A stretch of DNA of 64,000 nucleotides from Gluconobacter cerevisiae (GTDB lineage: Bacteria; Pseudomonadota; Alphaproteobacteria; Acetobacterales; Acetobacteraceae), in contig NZ_JABCQO010000010.1 of NCBI RefSeq assembly GCF_015244675.1, positions 32,832-96,831 of the forward strand, given 5' to 3'. The position numbers were made by a program, and so were the translations under genes. The notes beneath the pieces were generated by a model. It did no database searches and had not been told where the DNA came from. It saw nothing but the letters and a program-made list of their open reading frames with translations. Below are positions 14,585-21,142 of the stretch, piece by piece; position 1 is the stretch's first letter; each line of letters opens with the position of its first letter.

Positions 14585-15022
14585 ATGGCTGAAAATCCGC
14601 TTGTGATAGCGATGGAGAATATTGCAAATCGAAGAAGAAAGCTTCAAGCTGAAATGGCTGAGTTGGATAAGATGCTATACGATTTATCTAAGTATAGTGA
14701 AGTTTCCATAGAAACTATTTTCAAATATCTTGATGATATATATAATAACGAAATCGATGAAACGCCGTCTGATGGGTTGCAAAGGATTAGCGAAAAAGAA
14801 CTAGAAGCTTTTGTTATACATTTTATTCAAATGAATGGCCCTATGGATGTTGATAGCATACTGCATTTACTAAGGATTCATGGCTATGATGCTGGTGGGG
14901 CTGACAAAAGAAAAAATCTAAATACCAGATTGTGGAGGATAACTAAAGAAAATAATCCTATAAGCAAAAGAGATGATGGGTTCTACATAGTAAATATGCC
15001 TAATGGAAATGGTATGATATGA
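14585..15022 (+). CDS. AT-rich accessory gene, winged-helix-like C-terminus (145 aa)
   Basis: Base composition is far more AT-rich than the neighbours, suggesting a separate acquisition (moron). The N-terminal half is a helix-rich, coiled-coil-prone segment (ANRRRKLQAEMAELDKML). The second half (AFVIHFIQMNGPMDVDSI, then NLNTRLWRITKENNPISKR, then DDGFYIV) looks like a small winged-helix domain of the HARE/HTH kind. AAGGGGG lies 7 nt before ATG 14585; the longer frame from 14549 lacks such a site. It may be a regulator or an anti-phage factor expressed in the lysogen; neither is shown. Confidence 0.5.
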   Translation: MAENPLVIAMENIANRRRKLQAEMAELDKMLYDLSKYSEVSIETIFKYLDDIYNNEIDETPSDGLQRISEKELEAFVIHFIQMNGPMDVDSILHLLRIHGYDAGGADKRKNLNTRLWRITKENNPISKRDDGFYIVNMPNGNGMI

Positions 15023-15083
15023 TATATAAAATATCATGTAGAATAAAAACCAAGTAATACTATGGTTTGTGGGGTATCCTATT

Positions 15084-15539
15084 TCATGTTTCTTGTTTGA
15101 TTTGGTAGGAACCCCTTTTACGTCCCTTCATCGCTGCTACACGATTAGCCTTGCGTTCTTCACTCCAAGGGGCCTTAGGTCTGCGAAGTTTCGCCTTAGC
15201 TTTTTCGGTCTTCTTCTCACCTTGCTTCAAGCGGCAATCCCTCTTGGATTCCTCTGCTGATCTGATCCATGCTGTCTTGATGTTCATAGGTGATCCCGTT
15301 CTTACGAACTCAGGCTTCCATGTGAGGCAGTATGGGAGTTTGATTGTTTTGTTGATTCGATGTTCGACAGCATAAATGACCGCATTATTCAAATGGGTCA
15401 GGGCATCAACGTTCTTGATCCAGAGCTTCTTGTAATCTTCAAAGGTAAGATCGAACTGGATGTTCATTTTGCGTTGGTATGCTTGTGCGGATTGGAACTT
15501 CTTCTTCAGAAGTTCAACTGTGTTTTCATGTAAAATCAT
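15084..15539 (-). CDS. Basic phage protein, homing-endonuclease-associated style (151 aa)
   Basis: The N-terminal half (AYQRKMNIQFDLTFEDYKKL) resembles the opening of some phage HNH homing nucleases, but no HNH residues follow. The C-terminal 50 residues are very basic (KAKAKLRRPKAPWSEERK, then RVAAMKGRKRG), recalling NUMOD3-type DNA-binding motifs with a final KGRK. It may be a DNA-binding remnant of a homing nuclease or a separate regulator. The start is ATG 15539 with AAAGGA 8-13 nt upstream. It has an unusually structured leader of about 150 nt and a TATAAATA box at 15702. Confidence 0.45.
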   Translation of the reverse strand: MILHENTVELLKKKFQSAQAYQRKMNIQFDLTFEDYKKLWIKNVDALTHLNNAVIYAVEHRINKTIKLPYCLTWKPEFVRTGSPMNIKTAWIRSAEESKRDCRLKQGEKKTEKAKAKLRRPKAPWSEERKANRVAAMKGRKRGSYQIKQET

Positions 15540-15689
15540 TGGTTAGTCCTTTCTAAATGCGCAGAACCCCTGATGAGGGGACCAACCACGGACTCATCAG
15601 GGGTTCTTTTAGAAAGAAGGTTTAGTGAACTAGGTCTGATGAGAACCAATGCGCGATGGCATTGGTTGGTCCCATCAGCTTTTGTTCTT
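15540..15689 (-). promoter_or_regulatory. Structured leader RNA upstream of the gene at 15539
   Basis: Three pairings are seen on the minus strand. Hairpin 1 pairs AACCAATG (15667-15660) with CATTGGTT (15651-15644). Hairpin 2 is a perfect 15-bp stem of AGAACCCCTGATGAG and CTCATCAGGGGTTCT (15563-15577 with 15593-15607). An 11-nt stretch GGGACCAACCA (15673-15663) is perfectly complementary to TGGTTGGTCCC in the loop of hairpin 2 (15588-15578). The 3' arm of hairpin 1 is also complementary to AACCAATG spanning the start codon (15544-15537). A 10-codon leader ORF (MPSRIGSHQT, 15662-15630) sits in hairpin 1. The set looks like a translational or attenuation switch. Confidence 0.45.
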
Positions 15690-15694
15690 ATGTG

Positions 15695-15702
15695 TATTTA
15701 TA
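15695..15702 (-). promoter_or_regulatory. TATAAATA, exact T4-late-type box
   Basis: The minus strand reads GTATAAATACAC. It lies 155 nt before ATG 15539, at the head of the structured leader. Confidence 0.5.
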
Positions 15703-15723
15703 CTTTGATGCATCTTTGGACGT

Positions 15724-15970
15724 CATTATTCATCTGGCCCGGTTTACCTGCGCTCAGCGCGAGCGATTAATGCGGCTGCGCCGCAAGCCTTACGGAGCGC
15801 AGAGCGTAAGCGAGCGCCCGTAGAGCGACTACACGCCGAAGGCGTCCGTCTTTTAAAGAGCGAAAGCGAATAACCCGGATGACGCGACGCGTCTTTGAGC
15901 AAAGCGAAAAGACGTGGGCGTCAAGCCCGGTTTAGATTTGTCGTTATTCATCTAGGGGTGTTTACCGGGC
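15724..15970. repeat. Block of tandem small hairpins flanked by a direct repeat
   Basis: About 175 bp (15750-15922) consists of consecutive small perfect inverted repeats: GCGC-TCA-GCGC, TGCGGC-TGC-GCCGCA, CTTACG/CGTAAG, GTAG/CTAC, ACGCC-GAA-GGCGT, GACGC-GAC-GCGTC and GACG/CGTC. The block is flanked by imperfect direct repeats of TTATTCATCT (15726 and 15944), and CCCGGTTTA occurs at 15739 and 15927. No open frame fits. It may be an RNA gene, a replication or packaging site, or a mobile palindromic element. Confidence 0.5.
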
Positions 15971-16314
15971 TCTGTTACTACTTACAGTAGTAATAGTGTC
16001 TATTAAATATCTCTAGGTGAGTACCGACGGCTCTCCTTATATAATGGCCGAACATCAACCAGCAGAGACATCAAGGCTCAACTGAACCCTCATATGGCGA
16101 TTGCCCTGATCGACTGACTGACACGACACCACACGGAAGTTCTCACGAATAATCGAGCGATCAGGACACCTAATCATCCGATGACATTTCATATTAGATG
16201 AGACAGGTACCCATAGCATGATTACCTGATGCCTAGCTCGACGGTAGATGTGCCATTGACCTTTTGGATTGTATTTTTACATTGCCCACTGATGTTACGG
16301 AGAAACCATCTGCT
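15971..16314. other. Gene-free stretch upstream of the membrane protein gene
   Basis: No convincing coding frame is present. A near-perfect palindrome TTACTAC-TTACA-GTAGTAA lies at 15975-15993 and could be an operator. A TAAATA sequence on the plus strand (16004-16009) resembles the late box but is 300 nt from the next gene, so any transcript would begin with a long leader. Confidence 0.3.
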
Positions 16315-17082
16315 ATGAACCGAGACCAAATGGAAAAAAATATCGTTATTATAGCTGCTATCTGCACAGCATCATTTGTTGGGATTTATATATGGCTTTC
16401 GATGGGAACTGAGGAAGTGCCTGATCTTATCAAGACAGTATCTCCCCTTATAGTCGTAGCAGTAACGGGATATTTTGCATGGTGTCAGTTAAAGATATCT
16501 CGAGCCCAGAAAGAGCTGAGCGAGCGACAAGCGAGCACCGCTCACACTAAGCTAAAGCTGGATCTATTTGATAAAAGATACGAGGCTTATCAAAATATCA
16601 TTGAGCATTTTGTCTATTGTTATGACCTTCCTATGGGGATCATGGCCTATTACCGTTTAACAGAAGAAGAGAATATAGAATATCATAGGCTTCGTACATT
16701 TAGCAGAAGCGGAGACGATAAGATTAGATTTATAAGACCAATCAGGGAACGGGCTCTCGAGAAAATAGATAGTATTTCCGTTTATAATGTTGAAAGCAAA
16801 AAGAAGAGAGAACTTGATCTTGAGAGGGTTAGGTTCCTATATAGCGATGACGTTTATCATGTACTCTTTGATTTTTCAAAAGAGTGTCATGAACTTCTAG
16901 GGCATCAGCACCGGACTCTGATCGTGTGCTTGAACAGAGAAGTTGATTCCTTTCTCGGTATTCCGGCACTTGCTAATCCCAATATGGCTGATATCGAGAG
17001 TAAGAAATCAAAACTTGCAATCGAGTTTAAGACCAATATAGTTGATACTATGCGACCTTACCTGCATGTGCCGGAGAAATAA
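16315..17082 (+). CDS. Two-span membrane protein with cytosolic domain, accessory (255 aa)
   Basis: ATG 16315 gives MNRDQMEKN followed by two membrane helices (IVIIAAICTASFVGIYIWL, then TVSPLIVVAVTGYFAW). A charged, helical cytosolic domain of about 190 residues opens with KLKLDLFDKRYEAYQNI. That opening is common in uncharacterised prophage and defence-island membrane proteins. The gene is AT-rich relative to the tail genes and stands alone on the plus strand. It may act in superinfection exclusion or abortive infection; this is inference from type and position. No catalytic motif is seen. Confidence 0.55.
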   Translation: MNRDQMEKNIVIIAAICTASFVGIYIWLSMGTEEVPDLIKTVSPLIVVAVTGYFAWCQLKISRAQKELSERQASTAHTKLKLDLFDKRYEAYQNIIEHFVYCYDLPMGIMAYYRLTEEENIEYHRLRTFSRSGDDKIRFIRPIRERALEKIDSISVYNVESKKKRELDLERVRFLYSDDVYHVLFDFSKECHELLGHQHRTLIVCLNREVDSFLGIPALANPNMADIESKKSKLAIEFKTNIVDTMRPYLHVPEK

Positions 17083-17123
17083 AAAAATGTTCTCCAACTG
17101 CGTTGTAGAGAGCTGGAACTACA

Positions 17124-17158
17124 CAAAAGAGCCCCCTAGCTGATGCTACAGGGCTCTC
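17124..17158 (-). terminator. Terminator after the 134-aa gene
   Basis: AGAGCCC pairs with GGGCTCT, and the minus strand continues with TTTTGTG. It lies 12 nt past the stop at 17171. Confidence 0.65.
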
Positions 17159-17170
17159 ATGGTATCCGAG

Positions 17171-17575
17171 TTAGCGACCCAGACGCTTCGATATTTCCTG
17201 CGACATCTTGATCAAGATATCATCGAACTCACCAGAATGAGCACTCTCGCGGACCTTTTCATAGAAGGCCAAGAGATTGTCATACCCCGTTCCAATGTTG
17301 ATCGTCTGAGAGGCCGTCATACCGGGAAGAGCAATGGTCTTGCTACCATAACGCAAGTCGGTTGTGATATTTCCAGCGAAGTCCACTTTGAACCAAAGGC
17401 GGGTGGCCTTGCGACCCTTGGGTAGTTCTTCGTTATCACGAAGAGCTTCTACTGCGCTGATCTGCTTATCCAAGGCGTTGATGAAGGCATCTCGCGGAGA
17501 CTTCTGAACAGTCGTTTTCTTCGTGACGAACTTCACGTCTTTGAGGAATGAAAACTTAGCTGGTGCTCTTCCCAT
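17171..17575 (-). CDS. Phage protein of unknown function (134 aa)
   Basis: A basic N-terminus (MGRAPAKFSFLKDVKFVTKK) is followed by a helical segment, then a beta hairpin (ATRLWFKVDFAGNITTDL) and a helical end (FDDILIKMSQEISKRLGR). No family is recognised. The composition fits a nucleic-acid-associated phage protein. It has its own terminator and lies opposite to the flanking plus-strand genes. The upstream gap has no ATAAATA box, so it may be an early gene. Confidence 0.55.
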   Translation of the reverse strand: MGRAPAKFSFLKDVKFVTKKTTVQKSPRDAFINALDKQISAVEALRDNEELPKGRKATRLWFKVDFAGNITTDLRYGSKTIALPGMTASQTINIGTGYDNLLAFYEKVRESAHSGEFDDILIKMSQEISKRLGR

Positions 17576-18001
17576 GATATTTGACCTTTGTTTAATGATG
17601 TCTTGTTTTACTCTAATATTCTTAACAGGTTCTTAGGGTGATGATACCCCTAAGAAGCCCGCTGAGGGTGGTCTAGTGACTTGCTGCTATGCAGTTGCCC
17701 CGGAGGACCGAACGCGCTCTACGGGCTTCATTGAGCTTCCAACATTGGAAATATCAACATGAACAAAATGTAACAAAACCCCACAACCCGAAATCGAAAA
17801 CTGATGTATTGTACAACCTAAGCGAGCAACGAAAGAAGCTCGTCGTTCTTTGAAAATCCAATAAGTCATTAGATCGATGATGCGATCTTGCGCGGAATGG
17901 CCGTCTTTCGAGAAGTGAGTTCGAGTCTCACACGCGCATCTGAGACCGATCAAGTCTTGCGTTTCGTGGGTTTTCCCGAAATGAACTTCGAGTAGGTTAC
18001 G
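17576..18001. other. Gene-free structured stretch upstream of the replication pair
   Basis: No coding frame is convincing. A 9-bp hairpin TTCTTAGGG/CCCTAAGAA lies at about 17630-17656. Arms AAGCCCG and CGGGCTT (7 bp) enclose a further region near 17656-17726. A tRNA-like element lies at 17889-17938. The region probably holds the promoter of the genes at 18002 and 18835. Confidence 0.35.
17889..17938 (+). ncRNA. tRNA-like element or tRNA remnant (acceptor stem plus T-arm only)
   Basis: TGCGCG pairs with CGCGCA (6 bp), and directly inside lies a perfect T-arm: GTGAG, loop TTCGAGT, CTCAC. Only 19 nt separate the 5' acceptor strand from the T-arm, too few for D- and anticodon arms, and no CCA follows. 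It may be a degenerate tRNA, an old attachment-site scar or a tRNA mimic. Confidence 0.3.
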
Positions 18002-18835
18002 ATGGCTCAGTCATCTTCACTAAAAAATACGACAATGGATCTCAGCAATCCAATGTCGAGCATCATCGATCGTTCAGACATGGCGGCTGTTAAAGGTCAG
18101 CCCTACGATGAGCTTGTTGCTTACGGCGTCTCGGGTATTTCCGAGATGTACAAGGGCTTCGATACAACTCGTAGTGGTTGGCTCAAGACGGTTGCTGTCT
18201 GTCTGACCTTGTATTCCCGACAGGACGAACCTGAGGTTCGAAAAGGACTCCTCGCTCACCAGAGCGAAGCGTTCGATAAAAGCCTCACCGATGTCCCTAA
18301 CCGTCAACTAGATGTTGCTCACGTGATCGTTGCTCTCAACGGTCATGCGGCAGCCATTGGGGGGGCTGCAATCAGCGGTGCTGCGAAGACACGTCTCAAG
18401 CAGGGTGTGGAGTATCTCTGCAAACTGGGCGACACGCTGGAAGAGCGGATCAATGAACTCGGCGAGTTCGAGTCATTCAATGCGTTGATCAAGAAGGTTC
18501 GAGAAGACGAGGCTGGTCGCGTCACAAAACCCGTCGCTGTCCCAGCGCAGGCCGACAATCTCCTTAATGGAGAGCGTAAGTTTGCGGAGCGTTTCTACAA
18601 GGCTACTGCGCCTGCAAAGGCAAGGTTCGAAGTGGAAGATGTTAATGGGAGCAGTCCGATTGACGGACTGTGGGTTGCTCTTTGTCGGTCTTCGGGATCG
18701 GGGTTCGAGGTTGTTCGTCTGTCTCGGCAGAAGAACCTCATCGAACCGATGATCTCGGAGGCTCAGGAGCAGGATCGCCTGTTGCGTGATGAACTGGCTG
18801 CTCAAGCTACTGTTTCAAAAGAGGCAGCGGCGTGA
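18002..18835 (+). CDS. Phage protein coupled to the clamp-loader-like ATPase (277 aa)
   Basis: No family is recognised. The N-terminal 130 residues (DELVAYGVSGISEMYKGF, then GWLKTVAVCLTLYSRQDE) look like a globular helical domain. The middle is Ala/Gly-rich (GHAAAIGGAAISGAAKTRL) and the C-terminal third is charged (ERKFAERFYKATAPAKARF). The stop TGA overlaps the ATG of the ATPase gene by one base, which implies coupled expression and perhaps a complex. In T4 the ATPase gp44 pairs with gp62 next to the sliding clamp gp45; whether this protein plays either part cannot be decided here. Confidence 0.5.
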   Translation: MAQSSSLKNTTMDLSNPMSSIIDRSDMAAVKGQPYDELVAYGVSGISEMYKGFDTTRSGWLKTVAVCLTLYSRQDEPEVRKGLLAHQSEAFDKSLTDVPNRQLDVAHVIVALNGHAAAIGGAAISGAAKTRLKQGVEYLCKLGDTLEERINELGEFESFNALIKKVREDEAGRVTKPVAVPAQADNLLNGERKFAERFYKATAPAKARFEVEDVNGSSPIDGLWVALCRSSGSGFEVVRLSRQKNLIEPMISEAQEQDRLLRDELAAQATVSKEAAA

Positions 18836-19437
18836 TGGTCATAAGGTCGCCGAGCGGGTGGGGGGATATCATTCCCCCACATTCAACCGCAAGAAGAGCA
18901 GGGGATGCCTTTGTAAGCGGGAGCCTTGACCGGCTCCTGCTTGAAGGTCCCCCGGGAAGCGGAAAGACTTCAGCGGCTTATGCCATGTTGTTTAGCCGTA
19001 TCCCCGATCTACATAAGACGCAGAACGACATCTCTTATCTCAATGCGGCAGACTGTCGCACGGAAAGTGATGTTTTGCGCACAATAGAAGGTATGCGGAT
19101 GTATGGGCAGAACTCAACAGGTCAGAGGTTTCTGATTATTGATGAGGTAGACTGCTTCGCGTCCGTTGCAGCTTCGACCTTGAAAGGCAAGTTGGACGGT
19201 CTCGAGACTAATGTTCCTGTGATCCTGACAACGAACCACATCTCAAGGTTGGACCCTGCTCTAGTGAGCCGTTTCAAAGCAGTTCACTGGAATCGCCTCA
19301 GTGTGGACCAGATGACTTCTTGGATTAAAGGTCAGTGTGCGAAGGCTGGTTACAGCCTGAAAGACACTGATCTTGCAACCATACTCGCTGATGGGACGGA
19401 TTATCGTAAGGTGGTCCAGAACTTGGCTATGTTATGA
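18835..19437 (+). CDS. AAA+ clamp-loader-like ATPase, T4 gp44 / RFC type (200 aa)
   Basis: Walker A GPPGSGKT is at residues 38-45, Walker B FLIIDEVD at about 99-106, sensor-1 LTTNH at 131-135, and the clamp-loader style PALVSRF, with the SRF/SRC arginine finger, at 141-147. A small lid domain follows. T4 gp44 and RFC subunits have about 320 residues; the C-terminal collar is missing, so this is a short form. ATG 18835 overlaps the previous stop; a GTG at 18832 is also in frame. The family loads ring clamps for DNA replication and, in T4, for late transcription. Confidence 0.65.
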   Translation: MVIRSPSGWGDIIPPHSTARRAGDAFVSGSLDRLLLEGPPGSGKTSAAYAMLFSRIPDLHKTQNDISYLNAADCRTESDVLRTIEGMRMYGQNSTGQRFLIIDEVDCFASVAASTLKGKLDGLETNVPVILTTNHISRLDPALVSRFKAVHWNRLSVDQMTSWIKGQCAKAGYSLKDTDLATILADGTDYRKVVQNLAML

Positions 19438-19438
19438 G

Positions 19439-19470
19439 AAAAGGGGGAGCATTCCTGCTCCCCTTTTTTT
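19439..19470 (+). terminator. Terminator after the ATPase gene
   Basis: GGGGAGC pairs with GCTCCCC around ATTCCT, followed by TTTTTTT, directly after the stop at 19437. Between here and the tRNA, a GAGAGCCC/GGGGCTCTC hairpin lies at about 19577-19607. Confidence 0.85.
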
Positions 19471-19631
19471 GTTTTAAGTTTGCTTAAAAAGCCCCGCAAG
19501 GTATTGCCGTGTGCATCGTTGAAGGGGACTACAGGATCTATTCTTTCTTGTGCTGCAAAGTATAAAGGGGAGGCCGGAGAGCCCTGTACGGGCTTGACAG
19601 GGGCTCTCACGCTAAGTAGATGCGGGCTTGG

Positions 19632-19707
19632 GCCGGCGTAGCACAGCTGATAGTGCAGTCGATTTGTAATCGAAAGGTCGGGGGTTTGAATCCCTCCGCC
19701 GGCACCA
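19632..19707 (+). tRNA. tRNA-Thr (anticodon UGU), prophage-carried
   Basis: The full cloverleaf is present. The acceptor GCCGGCG pairs perfectly with CGCCGGC, followed by A and an encoded CCA. The D-stem is GCAC/GTGC. The anticodon arm GTCGA-TTTGTAA-TCGAA has anticodon TGT and one G-A mismatch at its base. The T-arm is GGGGG-TTTGAAT-CCCTC. Two normally invariant bases are changed together: C56 of the T-loop is T, and the D-loop has A where G19 is usual, which restores a 19-56 pair. It ends one base before the integrase stop codon and probably replaces the host tRNA-Thr cut at the junction. Confidence 0.9.
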
Positions 19708-19708
19708 T

Positions 19709-21016
19709 TCAATCTTCCAGTTCAGCACCAAGGCGTTCAGCAAGAACCTTCCACTGGGGTTGAAGCTGATGGGCAAGATGTTCGCTTGTCGCATCCACAT
19801 AAAAACTCTGGAGCATTTCGGGACTTGTTCCCATGTTCGCAGCCAGTGAATAGAACGGCACACCTGCGATAATCATCTGCGTGGCGAAAAAGTGCCGAAA
19901 CGAATAAGCCGACCTTTTCGCTCCGGTGTAATCGTAAAGAAGGTCAGCTTCTTCCAACAAAGCATTCAGGCCATTCCTAAACGATGTCTGCACATTCCCG
20001 CGGCTGTTGATGAACGGGCTTTCGCTGGGTTCCGGGTCTCTTCCCAGTTCCTCACGACAAAGACCCCATAGCTGATTGATCGACCAATATATCTCGGGCA
20101 TTGCGACGATAGGCCGCTTCTTCCCTTTTCCATGCACATGAAGTCGGATTGCCTTGCCGCAAGCCAGTCTGGCTTCGTCGTCGTAGCCGTCGATATCGGG
20201 CTTGAAGTGATGGATGTCCTGCCATTTTAGATTGGCTGCTTCTGGTGGTCTCATTCCCGAGAACGCCATCAGTTCGATATAAGCCCGAAGCCTCAACCGA
20301 TCCCGCATGATCCTCGGATGAATGTCGGGGTCACCTAATGCACGCCGTGTCGATATGACGTTCAGCTTGCCAAACTCTTCCATCGTAAAACCGGGACGGG
20401 GATTAGGTTTCACCTTCTGCGACTCGACTTCGATGACCTCCTTCGTATGACCTTCTTTTCGGAGCCATGTGAAGAACGCCCGAAGAGCCTGTGCCTCTGT
20501 AGCTCTCGTTGAACTGCTAGGCGCTTTGCGTGATCGAGGGCTGATAGGCATTCGAACCTGTTTGCCATCGCGCTCATATTCTAAGTGAGTGACGGACTTG
20601 CCTGGCCCATCTGTCCAGTAGGCGTTCCGCCAGTCCCAGTACCTAGTGACCTTGTTTGAGGTCAGGTGTGCAACGCTTTCCTGCCGGAAGAACTCCCGAG
20701 CATATCGGTCGAGAATCGCATAGAAGCGTTTGAACTGTTCAGCTTTGATCACGCCTTGTTCTGTTCTGCGTTCAAGCTGCCGCAGAAACATATTCATGTA
20801 CTCGTCAAAGCTCTTCGTTTTCGCTTTGAGGCCGAGTTTGGTGTTGTGCTTGGCTTCTGCATAGAACTCGAATGCGAGTCGTTTGGCTTCGTGTTCGTCT
20901 TTCGTTTTCAGTGAATGACGGACTTGTCCTTGCCCTTCAATCGAGAAGCGCATGTGCCAACTACTGCCTCGCTTAAACAGCGTGTAGGGCGCTTTGCTAT
21001 CGTAATGCACCGGCAT
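19709..21016 (-). CDS. Tyrosine-recombinase phage integrase (435 aa)
   Basis: An N-terminal arm-binding part and a SAM-like core-binding domain (residues of about 70-200) precede the catalytic domain. It has R256 in FSGMRPPEAANL, a GKGKKRP beta hairpin with the catalytic Lys, the YSFRH box with R374 (first position Tyr in place of His, common in phage integrases) and the nucleophile Y406 in QSFYVD. The length is normal. It recombines attP with attB in a tRNA-Thr gene; the cut tRNA lies 127 nt upstream of its start. It converges on the prophage tRNA-Thr with one base between. Confidence 0.9.
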   Translation of the reverse strand: MPVHYDSKAPYTLFKRGSSWHMRFSIEGQGQVRHSLKTKDEHEAKRLAFEFYAEAKHNTKLGLKAKTKSFDEYMNMFLRQLERRTEQGVIKAEQFKRFYAILDRYAREFFRQESVAHLTSNKVTRYWDWRNAYWTDGPGKSVTHLEYERDGKQVRMPISPRSRKAPSSSTRATEAQALRAFFTWLRKEGHTKEVIEVESQKVKPNPRPGFTMEEFGKLNVISTRRALGDPDIHPRIMRDRLRLRAYIELMAFSGMRPPEAANLKWQDIHHFKPDIDGYDDEARLACGKAIRLHVHGKGKKRPIVAMPEIYWSINQLWGLCREELGRDPEPSESPFINSRGNVQTSFRNGLNALLEEADLLYDYTGAKRSAYSFRHFFATQMIIAGVPFYSLAANMGTSPEMLQSFYVDATSEHLAHQLQPQWKVLAERLGAELED

Positions 21017-21087
21017 ATTTTAGGTGTCCCGTATGTGCTTAACTCGTGCTAGCTTAATGTCGCGGTTTATCGTAGAGCAAGAGCTAA

Positions 21088-21113
21088 TAAAACCGCTATT
21101 TTGTGCGGTTTTA
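21088..21113. repeat. Inverted repeat in the integrase upstream region
   Basis: TAAAACCGC and GCGGTTTTA (9 bp) flank TTTTTGT-like spacer bases. The half GCGGTTTT equals the anticodon stem and loop start of the cut tRNA-Thr, and GCGGTTT occurs again at 21062-21068. It may be an integrase or excisionase binding site, or the integrase gene's own operator. Confidence 0.4.
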
Positions 21114-21142
21114 AGGGGATTTTGCGCTCGTAAGTGCTAAAC

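Noticed and set aside
15561..15682. Hammerhead ribozyme suggested by two CTGATGAG sequences
   Set aside because: The CUGAUGA core is present twice but the required GAAA segment and the NUH cleavage site with matching stems are missing on both strands. The sequence is better explained by the leader hairpins.
17656..17726. A second degenerate tRNA with 7-bp acceptor-like arms AAGCCCG/CGGGCTT
   Set aside because: No T-arm or anticodon arm can be drawn between the arms, so only an inverted repeat is supported.
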